Part shown: positions 14,786 through 24,949 of the stretch, piece after piece
Layout: each line of letters begins with the position of its first letter
Position numbering within the stretch: the first letter of the stretch is position 1
Assembly (NCBI GenBank): GCA_013204045.1
Contig: JABMOQ010000057.1
Coordinates: 1 to 41,657, forward strand
DNA from: Rhodospirillaceae bacterium
Lineage (GTDB): Bacteria > Pseudomonadota > Alphaproteobacteria > Rhodospirillales > JABHCV01
Length of the DNA: 41,657 bases
Direction of reading: 5' to 3'
Notes under the pieces: model-generated
The model's database searches: none
Told to the model about the DNA's origin: nothing
What the model saw: only the letters and a program-made list of their open reading frames with translations
Position numbers and translations under genes: made by a program

Positions 14786-14839
14786 GCGAGCGCGTTAAGT
14801 GTTTAAGCCCCCTTAATGAAAAGCAGCCAGTCCGACCGC

Positions 14840-14868
14840 TTGCAATTGGGCGTGTGGGGAGTTACAAC
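14840..14868 (+). promoter_or_regulatory. Possible ahcY promoter
   Basis: TTGCAA (14840-14845) and TACAAC (14863-14868) are 17 bp apart in the 126-bp gap before ahcY. Each matches the consensus at four of six bases. A short TGGGG/CCCCA inverted repeat overlaps the -10. No SAH or SAM riboswitch consensus was found in this leader. Confidence 0.3.
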
Positions 14869-14911
14869 CCCAGCCTTGATTTACACACATATTTAGCAGG
14901 AGAGCGCCATT

Positions 14912-16207
<1,296 letters not shown>

Positions 16208-16306
16208 GCTTTTCCACCGGTTGCGGAGGGGGCTATCACAGACCGCCGGCGGCGGGGTGTGATGCATGTCCTTGTCGGCAGACTCGCAGGCGATTAAAAT
16301 CTGCGC

Positions 16307-18649
16307 GTGTTGATTCGCCCTGACATTATCGTTCTTTTGGCCGTGCTGGCCGTGCTGGCCCTGGGCTTGGTGTGGGCGCTTGTCCGCAACCGGGCCCTGG
16401 GATCAGAAAACCAGCGCCTTGCTGCGAATGCCGAGCAGGCCCGGGAAATTCTGGCCGCCGCCCCCGACGGCCTGTTCCTGTGGGATCACGGCAAGGCCGA
16501 GCAACGTTGTTCCCGGCGCCTCGCCGTGCTGCTCGGGCTGGAGACCGGAACCGCCGCCCGTTTCGATGACGTGCTGGCCAAGTTTGCCGGATCGCAAGCG
16601 CTGGCCCTGGAAAATGCCGTCATGGCCCTGCACCGCAGCGGCGACTCCTTCGATCTGATGTTGCGCCTCGGCAAACGTACCATCCAGGCGACCGGAACCC
16701 GGGCGGCGGCCCTCGACGGCAGGCCCCTCGACGATCTGATGTGGATGCGCGACGTCACCGAAGATGTCGCAAAGACCGCAGAAAATGCCTCTAAAACCGA
16801 TGATGCCGCCTTCGATCACTTCCGCATGCTGCTCGATGTCCTGCCGATTCCGGTGTGGATTCGGGGGAGCGGTCTGGAGGTGGTTTTCGTCAATCAGGCG
16901 GCGGCAGACATTGCCGCCATACCCCATGATGCAACTTCCGCCGACCTTGCCCGCAACGCCCTTGCCAACACGCGCGCCGTCACCGAAAACCGCCGACTCG
17001 ATCGGGGTGGTGTCGCCGTCATACTTGATGTCACCGAAGTGCCGGCCCGTGGCTGGGCCGGAACCATCGGCTTCGCCATGGCGCCATCGCCGCTGGGGGA
17101 TGGCGCCATGGCCTCGAGCGATCGTATTCAGGGCGAAGCCCTGGACCATCTCCGCACCGCCATCGCCATATTCGGCAGCGACACACGCCTGACTTACAAT
17201 AATGCCGCCTTCGCCAAACTATGGCAGCTGGACAGGGACTGGCTCGCGGAAAAACCGGGTTTAAGCGAGATCCTGGATCGTTTGCGCGACCAGCGTCACC
17301 TACCGGAAGTCACCGATTTCAGGGCCTTTAAGGAAGAATGGCTGGCCCTTTTCAAGACCCAGACCGGGGCCGAGGAATCCTTGCTGCATCTTCCCGACGG
17401 CCGCACCTTGCGCCACATCGTCGCGCCGCACAGCCCCGACGGGCTGGTTTTTTCCTTCGAGGACGTCAGCGACCGGCTGGCCCTGGAGCGTTCCTTCAAG
17501 ACCCTGAATGCCGTGCAGCGTGAAACGCTGGACAATTTGTATGAAGGCATCGCCGTGTTCGGTAGCGACGGTAAATTGCAGCTTTCAAATCCGGTGTTCG
17601 CTGATCTGTGGGGCATCGATGACGATATCGGTGACGGCCTGCACATGAGCGACTTCATCGCCAGGACACGCCCGAAGCTCGCCCTTGCCATCGACTGGAG
17701 CGACGACGACTGGCACACCCATGCATCCCACATGATTGCCCGCCTATCCGGGCGGCAACCCTCACAGGGCCGGATATCACTGAGCGGCGGAACAATCCTC
17801 GATTACAGCAACGTGCCTTTGCCCGATGGCGCCATGCTGCTCAGCTACCTGGATGTTTCCGACAGCGCCCGTGTCGAAGCGGCATTACGTCAACGGGCCA
17901 ACGCCCTGCAACAGGCGAGCCGCCTGAAATCAGAATTTATTGCCAACGTTTCCTACGAGGTGCGTACCCCCCTGACTTCCCTGCTCGGTTTCGCCGATAT
18001 TCTCCATCAACAGTACTTCGGTACCCTTAACGAACGTCAACTGGAATACAGCCGCGGCATTATCGACAGCGCCCAATCCCTGATGGACGTGATCAACGAC
18101 ATTCTCGACATGGCGACCATCGAGGCCGGCATGATGCAGCTGGAACTGGACACCCTGGAAATTCACTCGACCCTGGCCGCCGTGTTGCGGCTGATCCACG
18201 AAAGGGCCCGTCACAAGGACTTGAATATCGTATTCGACTGTCCGCCCGATATCGGCTGGATGGTCGCCGATGGCCGCCGCCTGAAACAGGTTTTGTTCAA
18301 TCTGCTGTCAAACGCCGTGCGTATCACGCCGCCCAGGGGGACCGTCAAACTGACGGCGGCCCGCCAAGGCGACGCGCCTGATGACACCCTCATTTTTACC
18401 GTTACCGATACCGGCAAGGGGATCCCGGCCGTCGAGCAACTGGACATTTTCGGTGCTTTCGAGGGCGGCTCGGACCAAACCGGCCTCGGGCTGTCGCTGG
18501 TCAAACGTTTCATCGAACTGCATGGCGGCACGGTCGAGGTCAAGTCGCCGCCGGGCAAGGGCGCAACCATTATCTGCCGGATGCCGGCGGGGGGCGGTAG
18601 GCGCACGGGCCATCCTGATATTTCCGTGGTCGAAGAAAGCACCGGCTAG
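16307..18649 (+). CDS. divL: DivL-type pseudo-histidine kinase (cell-cycle regulator)
   Basis: A 780-residue protein, close to Caulobacter DivL (769). One N-terminal membrane helix (about 8-26) is followed by several PAS-like regions (about 45-150, 168-250, 280-390, 405-520). The dimerisation domain reads FIANVSYEVRTPLTSLLGFADIL, with Tyr550 (codon 17954-17956) where kinases have histidine. The Tyr is the hallmark of DivL, and in Caulobacter it is also Tyr550. The HATPase domain is intact: LFNLLSNAVRITPP, VTDTGKGIP and GLGLSLVKRF. DivL binds DivK-P and steers CckA, and so CtrA, at the pole. The GTG at 16307 is used as start, and TTG 16310 is equally possible. The nearby tsaE-amgK-murU-addBA-trxA cluster fits the usual divL neighbourhood. 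Confidence 0.9.
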   Translation: MLIRPDIIVLLAVLAVLALGLVWALVRNRALGSENQRLAANAEQAREILAAAPDGLFLWDHGKAEQRCSRRLAVLLGLETGTAARFDDVLAKFAGSQALALENAVMALHRSGDSFDLMLRLGKRTIQATGTRAAALDGRPLDDLMWMRDVTEDVAKTAENASKTDDAAFDHFRMLLDVLPIPVWIRGSGLEVVFVNQAAADIAAIPHDATSADLARNALANTRAVTENRRLDRGGVAVILDVTEVPARGWAGTIGFAMAPSPLGDGAMASSDRIQGEALDHLRTAIAIFGSDTRLTYNNAAFAKLWQLDRDWLAEKPGLSEILDRLRDQRHLPEVTDFRAFKEEWLALFKTQTGAEESLLHLPDGRTLRHIVAPHSPDGLVFSFEDVSDRLALERSFKTLNAVQRETLDNLYEGIAVFGSDGKLQLSNPVFADLWGIDDDIGDGLHMSDFIARTRPKLALAIDWSDDDWHTHASHMIARLSGRQPSQGRISLSGGTILDYSNVPLPDGAMLLSYLDVSDSARVEAALRQRANALQQASRLKSEFIANVSYEVRTPLTSLLGFADILHQQYFGTLNERQLEYSRGIIDSAQSLMDVINDILDMATIEAGMMQLELDTLEIHSTLAAVLRLIHERARHKDLNIVFDCPPDIGWMVADGRRLKQVLFNLLSNAVRITPPRGTVKLTAARQGDAPDDTLIFTVTDTGKGIPAVEQLDIFGAFEGGSDQTGLGLSLVKRFIELHGGTVEVKSPPGKGATIICRMPAGGGRRTGHPDISVVEESTG

Positions 18650-18651
18650 TT

Positions 18652-19695
18652 TTATTTTTCGCCGGGCACGCCCTGAGTCGTGGAATATTCAAAATGCAGC
18701 GCCTCGCCGGGGTGCAGGTGGGCGCGGGCGGCGTGGGCGGCGCCGGCGGCTTCGGCGAAACCGGACAGAATCAGCTTCAGCTTGTTTGGGTATGCGGCAA
18801 TGTCGCCGACGGCAAAGATGCCCGCCTTGCCCGTTGCCGCCGTCACCGGATCGATGGAAATTTGATGATGATCCAGGTTCAGGCCCCAATCGGTGATCGG
18901 GCCTAAATTCTGCGACAGGCCGAAAAACGGCAGCAGGGCATCGGCTTCCAAGTGGCGCTCATTGCCGTCCAGATCGGCAACGGTAACGCCTGAAAGCTTG
19001 CCTCCGTCGCCGTCGATGCGCGCCAGCTGAAACGGGACAACCATATCGATAACGCCGCCCGTGGCCAGTTGTTGCAATTTTGCTGCGCTGTCCGGGGCGG
19101 CGCGGAATTTTGGCCGACGGTGGACGATGGCCAGGCTGCTGGCGATGTCGGCCAGGGACAGCGCCCAATCGACCGCCGAATCGCCGCCGCCGGCAATCAC
19201 CACCTTTTTGCCGAGAAAATCTTCGCGGCGCTTGACCAGATAATGCACGCCGACGCCCGGGCCCTGACCTTCGTAAGCCTCGATCCCCTCCAGAGGGGGC
19301 CGGTTGGGGCCGAACGCACCCACCCCGGCAGCGATGATGACGGCGCCGGCGTCGATGACCACACCCTTGGATGTTTGCAGTCGCCAGCGGCCGCTTTTCT
19401 GTTCCTCAAGCGCCGTTACCTGCTGGTTCAGGTGATAGACCGGGTCGAAGGGCGCCGCCTGGGCCTCAAGACTGGTCACCAGATTGGCGGCCAGCACGCT
19501 AGGGTAGCCGGGGATGTCGTAGATTGGTTTTTCCGGATAGAGGGCCGACAACTGGCCGCCGATGGCATCCAGCGCATCAATCACATGGCACGACATTTTC
19601 AGCATCCCGCATTCGAAAACGCTGAACAAGCCAGCCGGACCGGCGCCGATCACCGCGATGTCCGTGCTATGCTCTGCTGCCGGCTTATTGGACAT
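18652..19695 (-). CDS. Ferredoxin-NADP reductase, thioredoxin-reductase-like type
   Basis: A 347-residue FAD/NADPH flavoprotein of the YumC-like class. The FAD site IAVIGAGPAGLFSVFECG is near residues 13-30, and IGGQLSALYPEKPIYDIPGYP follows. The NADPH site is VIAGGGDSAVDWALSL. The second FAD motif is FAVGDIAAYPNKLKLILSGFAEA. No CxxC redox pair is present at the thioredoxin reductase position, so it is a ferredoxin (or flavodoxin) reductase. GGGAG lies close before the ATG. It lies opposite to its neighbours, ends two bases from the divL stop, and separates divL from tsaE. Confidence 0.93.
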   Translation of the reverse strand: MSNKPAAEHSTDIAVIGAGPAGLFSVFECGMLKMSCHVIDALDAIGGQLSALYPEKPIYDIPGYPSVLAANLVTSLEAQAAPFDPVYHLNQQVTALEEQKSGRWRLQTSKGVVIDAGAVIIAAGVGAFGPNRPPLEGIEAYEGQGPGVGVHYLVKRREDFLGKKVVIAGGGDSAVDWALSLADIASSLAIVHRRPKFRAAPDSAAKLQQLATGGVIDMVVPFQLARIDGDGGKLSGVTVADLDGNERHLEADALLPFFGLSQNLGPITDWGLNLDHHQISIDPVTAATGKAGIFAVGDIAAYPNKLKLILSGFAEAAGAAHAARAHLHPGEALHFEYSTTQGVPGEK

Positions 19696-19772
19696 GGAAA
19701 CTCCCGGGTCAAAAGGGTAAACAATTAATCCTTAATGTAACCACTATCTGCGTCATGTGAAAGGCAGCAGCT

Positions 19773-20237
19773 ATCATAATTGATCTTGACGGTGAGCCGG
19801 CGACGGAAAAACTGGCGGGCGCTTTAAGCCGCATCGCCGGGGCCGGAGACGTGATTGCGCTCACCGGCGAACTTGGTGTCGGCAAGACGGTTCTGGCCCG
19901 GGCCTTCATCCGTGCCCTTTGCGGCATTGATACCGAAGTGCCGAGCCCGACCTTCACCCTGTTGCAGACTTATGATGGGGCCGGCGGCTTGCAGATATGT
20001 CATTTCGATCTGTACCGGCTGGAAGCCCCGGACGAGGCGCTGGAACTTGGCATCGACGAGGCCTTCGCCGATGCGGTTTCACTTATTGAATGGCCGGAGC
20101 GTCTGGGCGGCTACCTTCCGCAAACAAACCTGTCGGTCACGCTTCTGCAGAGCGCCGGGGCAGACCAGCGGCAGGTAATGATCAAAGGCGGTGGCGACTG
20201 GCCAGAACGATTGCGGAAGGCGGGACTTGGTGACTGA
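19773..20237 (+). CDS. tsaE: tRNA threonylcarbamoyladenosine biosynthesis ATPase TsaE
   Basis: TsaE is the ATPase that works with TsaB and TsaD to make t6A37 in tRNAs reading ANN codons. The P-loop is LTGELGVGKTVLARAFI, then PSPTFTLLQTY, CHFDLYRL and LIEWPERLG, all typical. The first in-frame GTG (19851) would begin only a few residues before the P-loop. The 24-26 codons upstream (IDLDGEPATEKLAGALSRIAG) clearly align with TsaE N-termini. Between the in-frame TGA at 19758 and that region there is no ATG, GTG or TTG. A rare start is therefore likely: ATC 19773 (eight bases after AAAGG), ATA 19776 or ATT 19779. I list 19773, and the start is uncertain. The gene overlaps the next one by eight bases. 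Confidence 0.85.
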   Translation: MIIDLDGEPATEKLAGALSRIAGAGDVIALTGELGVGKTVLARAFIRALCGIDTEVPSPTFTLLQTYDGAGGLQICHFDLYRLEAPDEALELGIDEAFADAVSLIEWPERLGGYLPQTNLSVTLLQSAGADQRQVMIKGGGDWPERLRKAGLGD

Positions 20238-21237
20238 CCGGGAAAATCAGATTCAGGCATTTCTTGGCGACGCCGGCTGGACCCGCGCGCCCTTGGCGGG
20301 GGATGCCTCGTTCCGAAAATACGAACGGCTATCACGGGGCGGTGAAACCTGCGTGCTGATGGACGCGCCGCCGCCGGACGAAGACGTCCGCCCGTTCGTC
20401 AAGATCGCCCGCCACCTGTCCGGGCTTGGTTACAGCGCCCCGGCCATCCTGTCCGCCGACGCGGAACGCGGCCTGCTGTTGCTGGAAGATCTTGGTGACG
20501 ATACCTACACACGAGTGCTGCATGGCGGCGGTGATGAAGAAGCGCTTTACGAGCTGGCCGTCGATGTTTTGATCGACCTGCATGGCCGTCCCCCTGGCCA
20601 AGCCATCCCGCCCGGATTGCCACCCTACGGTAATGGGCGACTGCTGGAAGAAGCATTTCTCTGCCCCCAGTGGATCCTCCCGGCCTTCACCGGCATAGCT
20701 GCCAGCGAAGATGTCCGCCGCGCCTATGGGGATGCCTGGCTGGCGGCTTTTCCTGTTGTCCATGCCCAGCCCAAGACCCTGGTGTTGCGCGACTATCATG
20801 TGGACAATCTGCTATGGTTGCCCGATCGAAACGGCATCGCCGCTTGTGGCTTGCTGGATTTTCAGGACGCCGTTACCGGTTCCGGCGCCTATGACCTGAT
20901 GTCGCTGCTCGAAGACGCCCGCCGCGATATCGACGCAGAAATGAAAGCCCGTATGTTGACGCGCTATTTATCCGCCTTTCCCGACCTGGACGCCGCCGCC
21001 TTCATGGATGCCTTCGCCGTGCTGGCGGCGCAACGACATGCCAAGGTCATCGGTATCTTCACCCGGCTTTGCCTGCGCGATGGAAAGGCCGATTATCTGG
21101 TTCACATTACGCGCGTCTGGCGACTGCTGGAAGCGGCCTTGCAAAACCCTGTGCTGGCCCCGGTCCAAGGCTGGTTTCATGAACACATGCCCGATGACAT
21201 GCGCACCGTTCCACCCCGCCCTGGTGAGCGATCATGA
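20230..21237 (+). CDS. amgK: Anomeric N-acetylmuramate/N-acetylglucosamine kinase
   Basis: A 335-residue aminoglycoside-phosphotransferase-fold kinase. The catalytic loop is LVLRDYHVDNLLW and the metal-binding segment GLLDFQDAVTGSGAYDLMSLLEDAR, both as in AmgK. The N-lobe has LAGDASFRKYERL. AmgK phosphorylates MurNAc at C1 during peptidoglycan recycling, bypassing de novo UDP-MurNAc synthesis and so affecting fosfomycin tolerance. MurU, which uses its product, is encoded next with a four-base overlap. The start GTG 20230 overlaps the tsaE stop region. TTG 20227 is an alternative, and the ATG at 20191 lies too deep inside tsaE. Confidence 0.9.
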   Translation: MTDRENQIQAFLGDAGWTRAPLAGDASFRKYERLSRGGETCVLMDAPPPDEDVRPFVKIARHLSGLGYSAPAILSADAERGLLLLEDLGDDTYTRVLHGGGDEEALYELAVDVLIDLHGRPPGQAIPPGLPPYGNGRLLEEAFLCPQWILPAFTGIAASEDVRRAYGDAWLAAFPVVHAQPKTLVLRDYHVDNLLWLPDRNGIAACGLLDFQDAVTGSGAYDLMSLLEDARRDIDAEMKARMLTRYLSAFPDLDAAAFMDAFAVLAAQRHAKVIGIFTRLCLRDGKADYLVHITRVWRLLEAALQNPVLAPVQGWFHEHMPDDMRTVPPRPGERS

Positions 21238-21980
21238 GCGCCATCAAAACCGCCATGGTGCTGGCCGCCGGTTTCGGGGTGCGCATGAAGCCGTTGACCG
21301 ACACCCGGCCGAAACCGCTGATCCAGGTATTGGGGCGCACCCTGATCGACCGCACCATCGACCGCCTGGCCGAAGCGGGCGTCGAGCGGGTCGTCGTCAA
21401 CACCCATCACTTAAGCGAACAAATCCACGATCACCTAAGCAAGCGCGACGACCTGAATATCGCCTTCTCGCCGGAAGACATGATTCTGGAAACCGGCGGC
21501 GGCGTCGCCCATGCCCTTTCCATGCTGGGTGATGATGCTTTTTTTGTCTGCAACGCCGACTCCCTGTGGCTGAACGGATCGCAAGATGCCCTCAAACGCC
21601 TGAACCGGCACTGGCTCTGCGACGGTAGCGGCGACGACAGCATGGACGGATTGCTGATGGTTCACTCCACGGTCGATGCCTATGGCTACGGCGGGCTCGG
21701 CGATTTCGGCGTCGATCCCTTGGGCCTGGTTTCCAGAAGACCGGAAAATGAAGTTTCGGCCTATCTGTTCACCGGCGTGCAAATCCTGCACCCGCGCCTG
21801 TTCAAGGGCGCGCCGGAAGGTGCCTTTTCGCTTAATGTTCTTTATGACCGGGCCATTGAAGGCGACCGCCTATACGCCATGGTTCACGACGGCGAATGGT
21901 TCCACGTCGGCACCCCGGAAGAATTGGCCGTCGCCGAAAATTATATGACTCTGCGCTATTCCGGGATCAAGCACCGGTGA
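21234..21980 (+). CDS. murU: N-acetylmuramate alpha-1-phosphate uridylyltransferase
   Basis: A 248-residue nucleotidyltransferase. The N-terminal nucleotide-binding motif AMVLAAGFGVRMKPLTDTRPKPLIQV is complete. FVCNADSLW supplies the metal-binding Asp, and DGEWFHVGTPEELAVAE lies near the C-terminus. In the recycling route MurU converts MurNAc-1-phosphate and UTP to UDP-MurNAc. The gene starts within the end of amgK (ATGA overlap), a pairing that supports MurU over a hexose-1-phosphate enzyme. Its TGA overlaps the addB GTG by four bases. Confidence 0.9.
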   Translation: MSAIKTAMVLAAGFGVRMKPLTDTRPKPLIQVLGRTLIDRTIDRLAEAGVERVVVNTHHLSEQIHDHLSKRDDLNIAFSPEDMILETGGGVAHALSMLGDDAFFVCNADSLWLNGSQDALKRLNRHWLCDGSGDDSMDGLLMVHSTVDAYGYGGLGDFGVDPLGLVSRRPENEVSAYLFTGVQILHPRLFKGAPEGAFSLNVLYDRAIEGDRLYAMVHDGEWFHVGTPEELAVAENYMTLRYSGIKHR

Positions 21981-24949
21981 GCGCCGTGCCGCGCCTTTAC
22001 ACCATAGAGCCTGGAACGCCGTTCCTGGAGGCGCTGGCCTCTGGTATTTTGGCCCAGGTGGGCGACGCCCCGGAAGACCTTTCCGTCGTCACCGTGCTGC
22101 TGCCAACCCGGCGCGCCTGCCGCAGTTTGGCCGAGATGTTTCTGCGCCTTGGGGACGGGCGGCCAATGCTGCTGCCGAGGATGACGCCGCTTGGCGACAT
22201 CGACGAGGACGAGCTGGAAATCAGCGGCGATATCGACCTGGACCCGGCCATACCGGGCTTAAGGCGGCAGCTGCTGTTGAGCAAGCTGATCAGCGCCGCC
22301 AGCGCCGACAAAACAACCCCCGATCAGGCCGCACGGCTGGCCGCCGAGCTGGCGCGGCTGCTTGACCAGGTGCTGACCGAACGCCTTAGCTTCGACGGGC
22401 TGGCCGAACTGGCAATGCGCGAGCATGCCGAACACTGGCAAAAGACGCTGGATTTTCTGACCATCCTGACCGAGCACTGGCCGAAAATTCTGGAACAGGA
22501 AGGCGCCATTGATCCGGCCATGCGTCGCAACAGGCTGCTTGAGGCCCAAGCTGCGGCGTGGACCGCCTCGCCCCCTAAGGGCCTTGTCATCGCCGCCGGG
22601 TCTACCGGCTCGATCCCGGCCAGTGCCGATCTGTTGAAGGTCGTCGCCGGCTTGCCTAAGGGCGCCGTCGTGTTGCCAGGGATTGACCGGGATGCAAGCG
22701 ATGCCGTCTGGCAGGCCTTGCAGCCGAGCCACCCACAATTTGGCATGGCGCACCTGCTCGCACACATGGGGGTTGAACGCAGTGCCGTCGCCGACTGGCC
22801 ATCGGGTGTCCCGGTGCGCACATCGAACCGACGGCAACTGCTCGACCTGGCCTTGCGCCCGCCGGGGACCGAACACCCGGCTACGGAAATTTCAGCCGAC
22901 GCCACCGGCGGCATGATTCGCATCGACGCCCCCGACCCGCAAGCCGAGGCGCGCACCATCGCCCTGATTATGCGCCAGACGTTGGAAACGCCGGAACAGA
23001 CGGCGGCCCTGATCACCCCGGACCGCACATTGGCCCGACGGGTCACCGAGGAACTCAAACGTTGGGACATTGCCGTCGATGATTCGGCCGGACGGCCGCT
23101 GTCGGAAACACCTGCCGGGGCATACCTCAGACTGACCGCCCGCATGATCGCCGACAATCTGGCGCCGGTGTCCCTGCTCGCTGCCTGCAAGCACCCGCTG
23201 GCCGGAGCCGGCATGGCGACGGCAGACTTTCGAAGTCTTGTACGGACACTGGAAATCCAGCTTTTGCGCGGGCCGCGTCCGGGGCCGGGGTTCGCCGGAT
23301 TGCGCGCCGCCTTGGCCGCCGAGATACAGACTGCCGAAAAGCGCGGCAAAGACCACCGACTGAAACAATTGCACGCCCTGTCACCGGCCCTGGCGCCGCT
23401 GGAAGAAATCCTGAAACCGTTTGCCCGCCTGATGGACGCCCCCACCGCCGAGCCCGGCAAATTATTGCAGGCCCATATTGCCTGCGCCGAGGCGCTGGCC
23501 AGTACGGACAATGAAACGGGGGCGATCCGTTTGTGGGCCGGCGATGATGGCGAGGCGGCGGCGCACTTTATCGCCGAGCTGGCCGATGGGATCGGCGTGC
23601 TCGCAGGTGATTTCGACCCGGCCCACTATCCGGCTTTTCTTGATGCCCTGATGGGCCCCCGCATGGTGCGCCCGTCCAGGGCCCTGCACGGGCGATTGCA
23701 TATCTGGGGAAATCTTGAAGCCCGCCTGCAACAAGCCGATGTGATGATACTGGGTGGCCTCAACGAAAATACCTGGCCACCGGAGGCGCGGCCCAATCCG
23801 TGGATGAGCCGCCCCATGGCCCGGGCCTTCGGGTTGCCCCTGCCGGAACGGCGCATCGGCCTGGCCGCCCATGATTTCGTCCAGGCCGCGGCGGCGGCCC
23901 GCATTTACCTGACCCGTGCCGACCGCATCGAAGGGACGCCGACAGTGCCGTCGCGCTGGCTACAGCGACTCGACAATCTGTTGCGCGGCAGTGGACTGAA
24001 AGACAATCTTGCGGCACAAGACGACTGGATCGGCTGGGCCCGCGGGCTCGACGAGCCGGGGGGGAAATCAACGCCGGCCCTGCCGCCGGCGCCGACACCA
24101 CCGCTCCATGCCCGGCCCCGGCAACTGCCGGTGACCCGAATCCGCACCCTGATCCGCGATCCCTACGCCATTTATGCGGAACGGATTTTAAGGCTCAGGC
24201 CTCTCGATAAAATTGATGCTAACCCCGACGCCCGTCACAAGGGCATCGCCATCCACGATATTCTGGATCGCTTCGTCAGCACCTATCCAGGCGACATGCC
24301 CGACCATGCGGAACAGATATTGATCGATATTGGCCGGGCTGAATTCGACCAGTTAATGGCGTGGCCGACGGTGCGCGCCTTGTGGTGGCCGCGTTTTGAA
24401 CGGGTCGCCGAAGCTTTTATCCAGTGGGAGAAAAAACGCCGGGCCGCCGGGGTACGCATGATGGGTTCGGAATCCGATGGCCGCATCACATTAGATATTG
24501 CCGGAGGCGAATTTGTTCTGACGGCCAAGGTCGACCGCATCGACCGGCTGGCCGACGGCACCCTCTCTATCATTGATTACAAGACCGGCGGTGCGCCCAC
24601 CGGACCCATGGTCGCCTGCGGACTGGAACCACAACTGCCGCTGGAAGCTGTCATTGCAGAGGCCGGTGGTTTCGGTGATGACATTAAATTAGAGGTCACG
24701 GATCTGCTGTATGTGTTGGCGTCCGGTGGCCGCGAACCATTGAAGGAAAAGCGCCCGCAACTGAAAGACAGCAGTGTGCGCCAGGTCATCGATGACAGCC
24801 TGGATGGCCTGAAGCGATTGTTGTCGCGCTACGACATGGAAGATACGCCCTATCGCGCGCGCACCCGTGTCCAGTACGAGCGTTACGAGGGTGATTACGA
24901 TCATCTGGCCCGCTTCAAGGAATGGGGTATCGGGGGCGATGAAGAATGA
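21977..24949 (+). CDS. addB: Double-strand break repair protein AddB
   Basis: A 990-residue subunit of the AddAB helicase-nuclease, which processes DNA ends for RecA and recognises the regulatory Chi-like sequence. It begins with VPRLYTIEPGTPFLEALASGIL, as in alphaproteobacterial AddB. The inactivated helicase region includes TVLLPTRRACRSL and LGGLNENTWP. Near the C-terminus lies the nuclease domain: the GxxxH motif HKGIAIHDILDRF, ending with the active LSIIDYKTGGAPTG. The conserved quartet of cysteines that holds an Fe-S cluster in Bacillus AddB is not evident. The GTG at 21977 overlaps the murU stop. GTG 21986 is possible, while the ATG at 21896 lies inside murU. Confidence 0.93.
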   Translation: MSAVPRLYTIEPGTPFLEALASGILAQVGDAPEDLSVVTVLLPTRRACRSLAEMFLRLGDGRPMLLPRMTPLGDIDEDELEISGDIDLDPAIPGLRRQLLLSKLISAASADKTTPDQAARLAAELARLLDQVLTERLSFDGLAELAMREHAEHWQKTLDFLTILTEHWPKILEQEGAIDPAMRRNRLLEAQAAAWTASPPKGLVIAAGSTGSIPASADLLKVVAGLPKGAVVLPGIDRDASDAVWQALQPSHPQFGMAHLLAHMGVERSAVADWPSGVPVRTSNRRQLLDLALRPPGTEHPATEISADATGGMIRIDAPDPQAEARTIALIMRQTLETPEQTAALITPDRTLARRVTEELKRWDIAVDDSAGRPLSETPAGAYLRLTARMIADNLAPVSLLAACKHPLAGAGMATADFRSLVRTLEIQLLRGPRPGPGFAGLRAALAAEIQTAEKRGKDHRLKQLHALSPALAPLEEILKPFARLMDAPTAEPGKLLQAHIACAEALASTDNETGAIRLWAGDDGEAAAHFIAELADGIGVLAGDFDPAHYPAFLDALMGPRMVRPSRALHGRLHIWGNLEARLQQADVMILGGLNENTWPPEARPNPWMSRPMARAFGLPLPERRIGLAAHDFVQAAAAARIYLTRADRIEGTPTVPSRWLQRLDNLLRGSGLKDNLAAQDDWIGWARGLDEPGGKSTPALPPAPTPPLHARPRQLPVTRIRTLIRDPYAIYAERILRLRPLDKIDANPDARHKGIAIHDILDRFVSTYPGDMPDHAEQILIDIGRAEFDQLMAWPTVRALWWPRFERVAEAFIQWEKKRRAAGVRMMGSESDGRITLDIAGGEFVLTAKVDRIDRLADGTLSIIDYKTGGAPTGPMVACGLEPQLPLEAVIAEAGGFGDDIKLEVTDLLYVLASGGREPLKEKRPQLKDSSVRQVIDDSLDGLKRLLSRYDMEDTPYRARTRVQYERYEGDYDHLARFKEWGIGGDEE

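Noticed and set aside
14786-14911. SAH or SAM riboswitch in front of ahcY
   Set aside because: The consensus blocks of the SAH, SAM-II and SAM/SAH classes could not be found. Only a short TGGGG/CCCCA repeat is present.
16208-16306. Intrinsic terminator after ahcY (ATCACA/TGTGAT outer arms with a CCGCCGGCGG core)
   Set aside because: The arms can pair, but the spacing is irregular and no T-run follows. Not strong enough to list.
22324-23511. Minus-strand open frame of 395 codons inside addB
   Set aside because: It is Ser/Arg/Ala-rich with no motif, and AddB homology is continuous on the plus strand.
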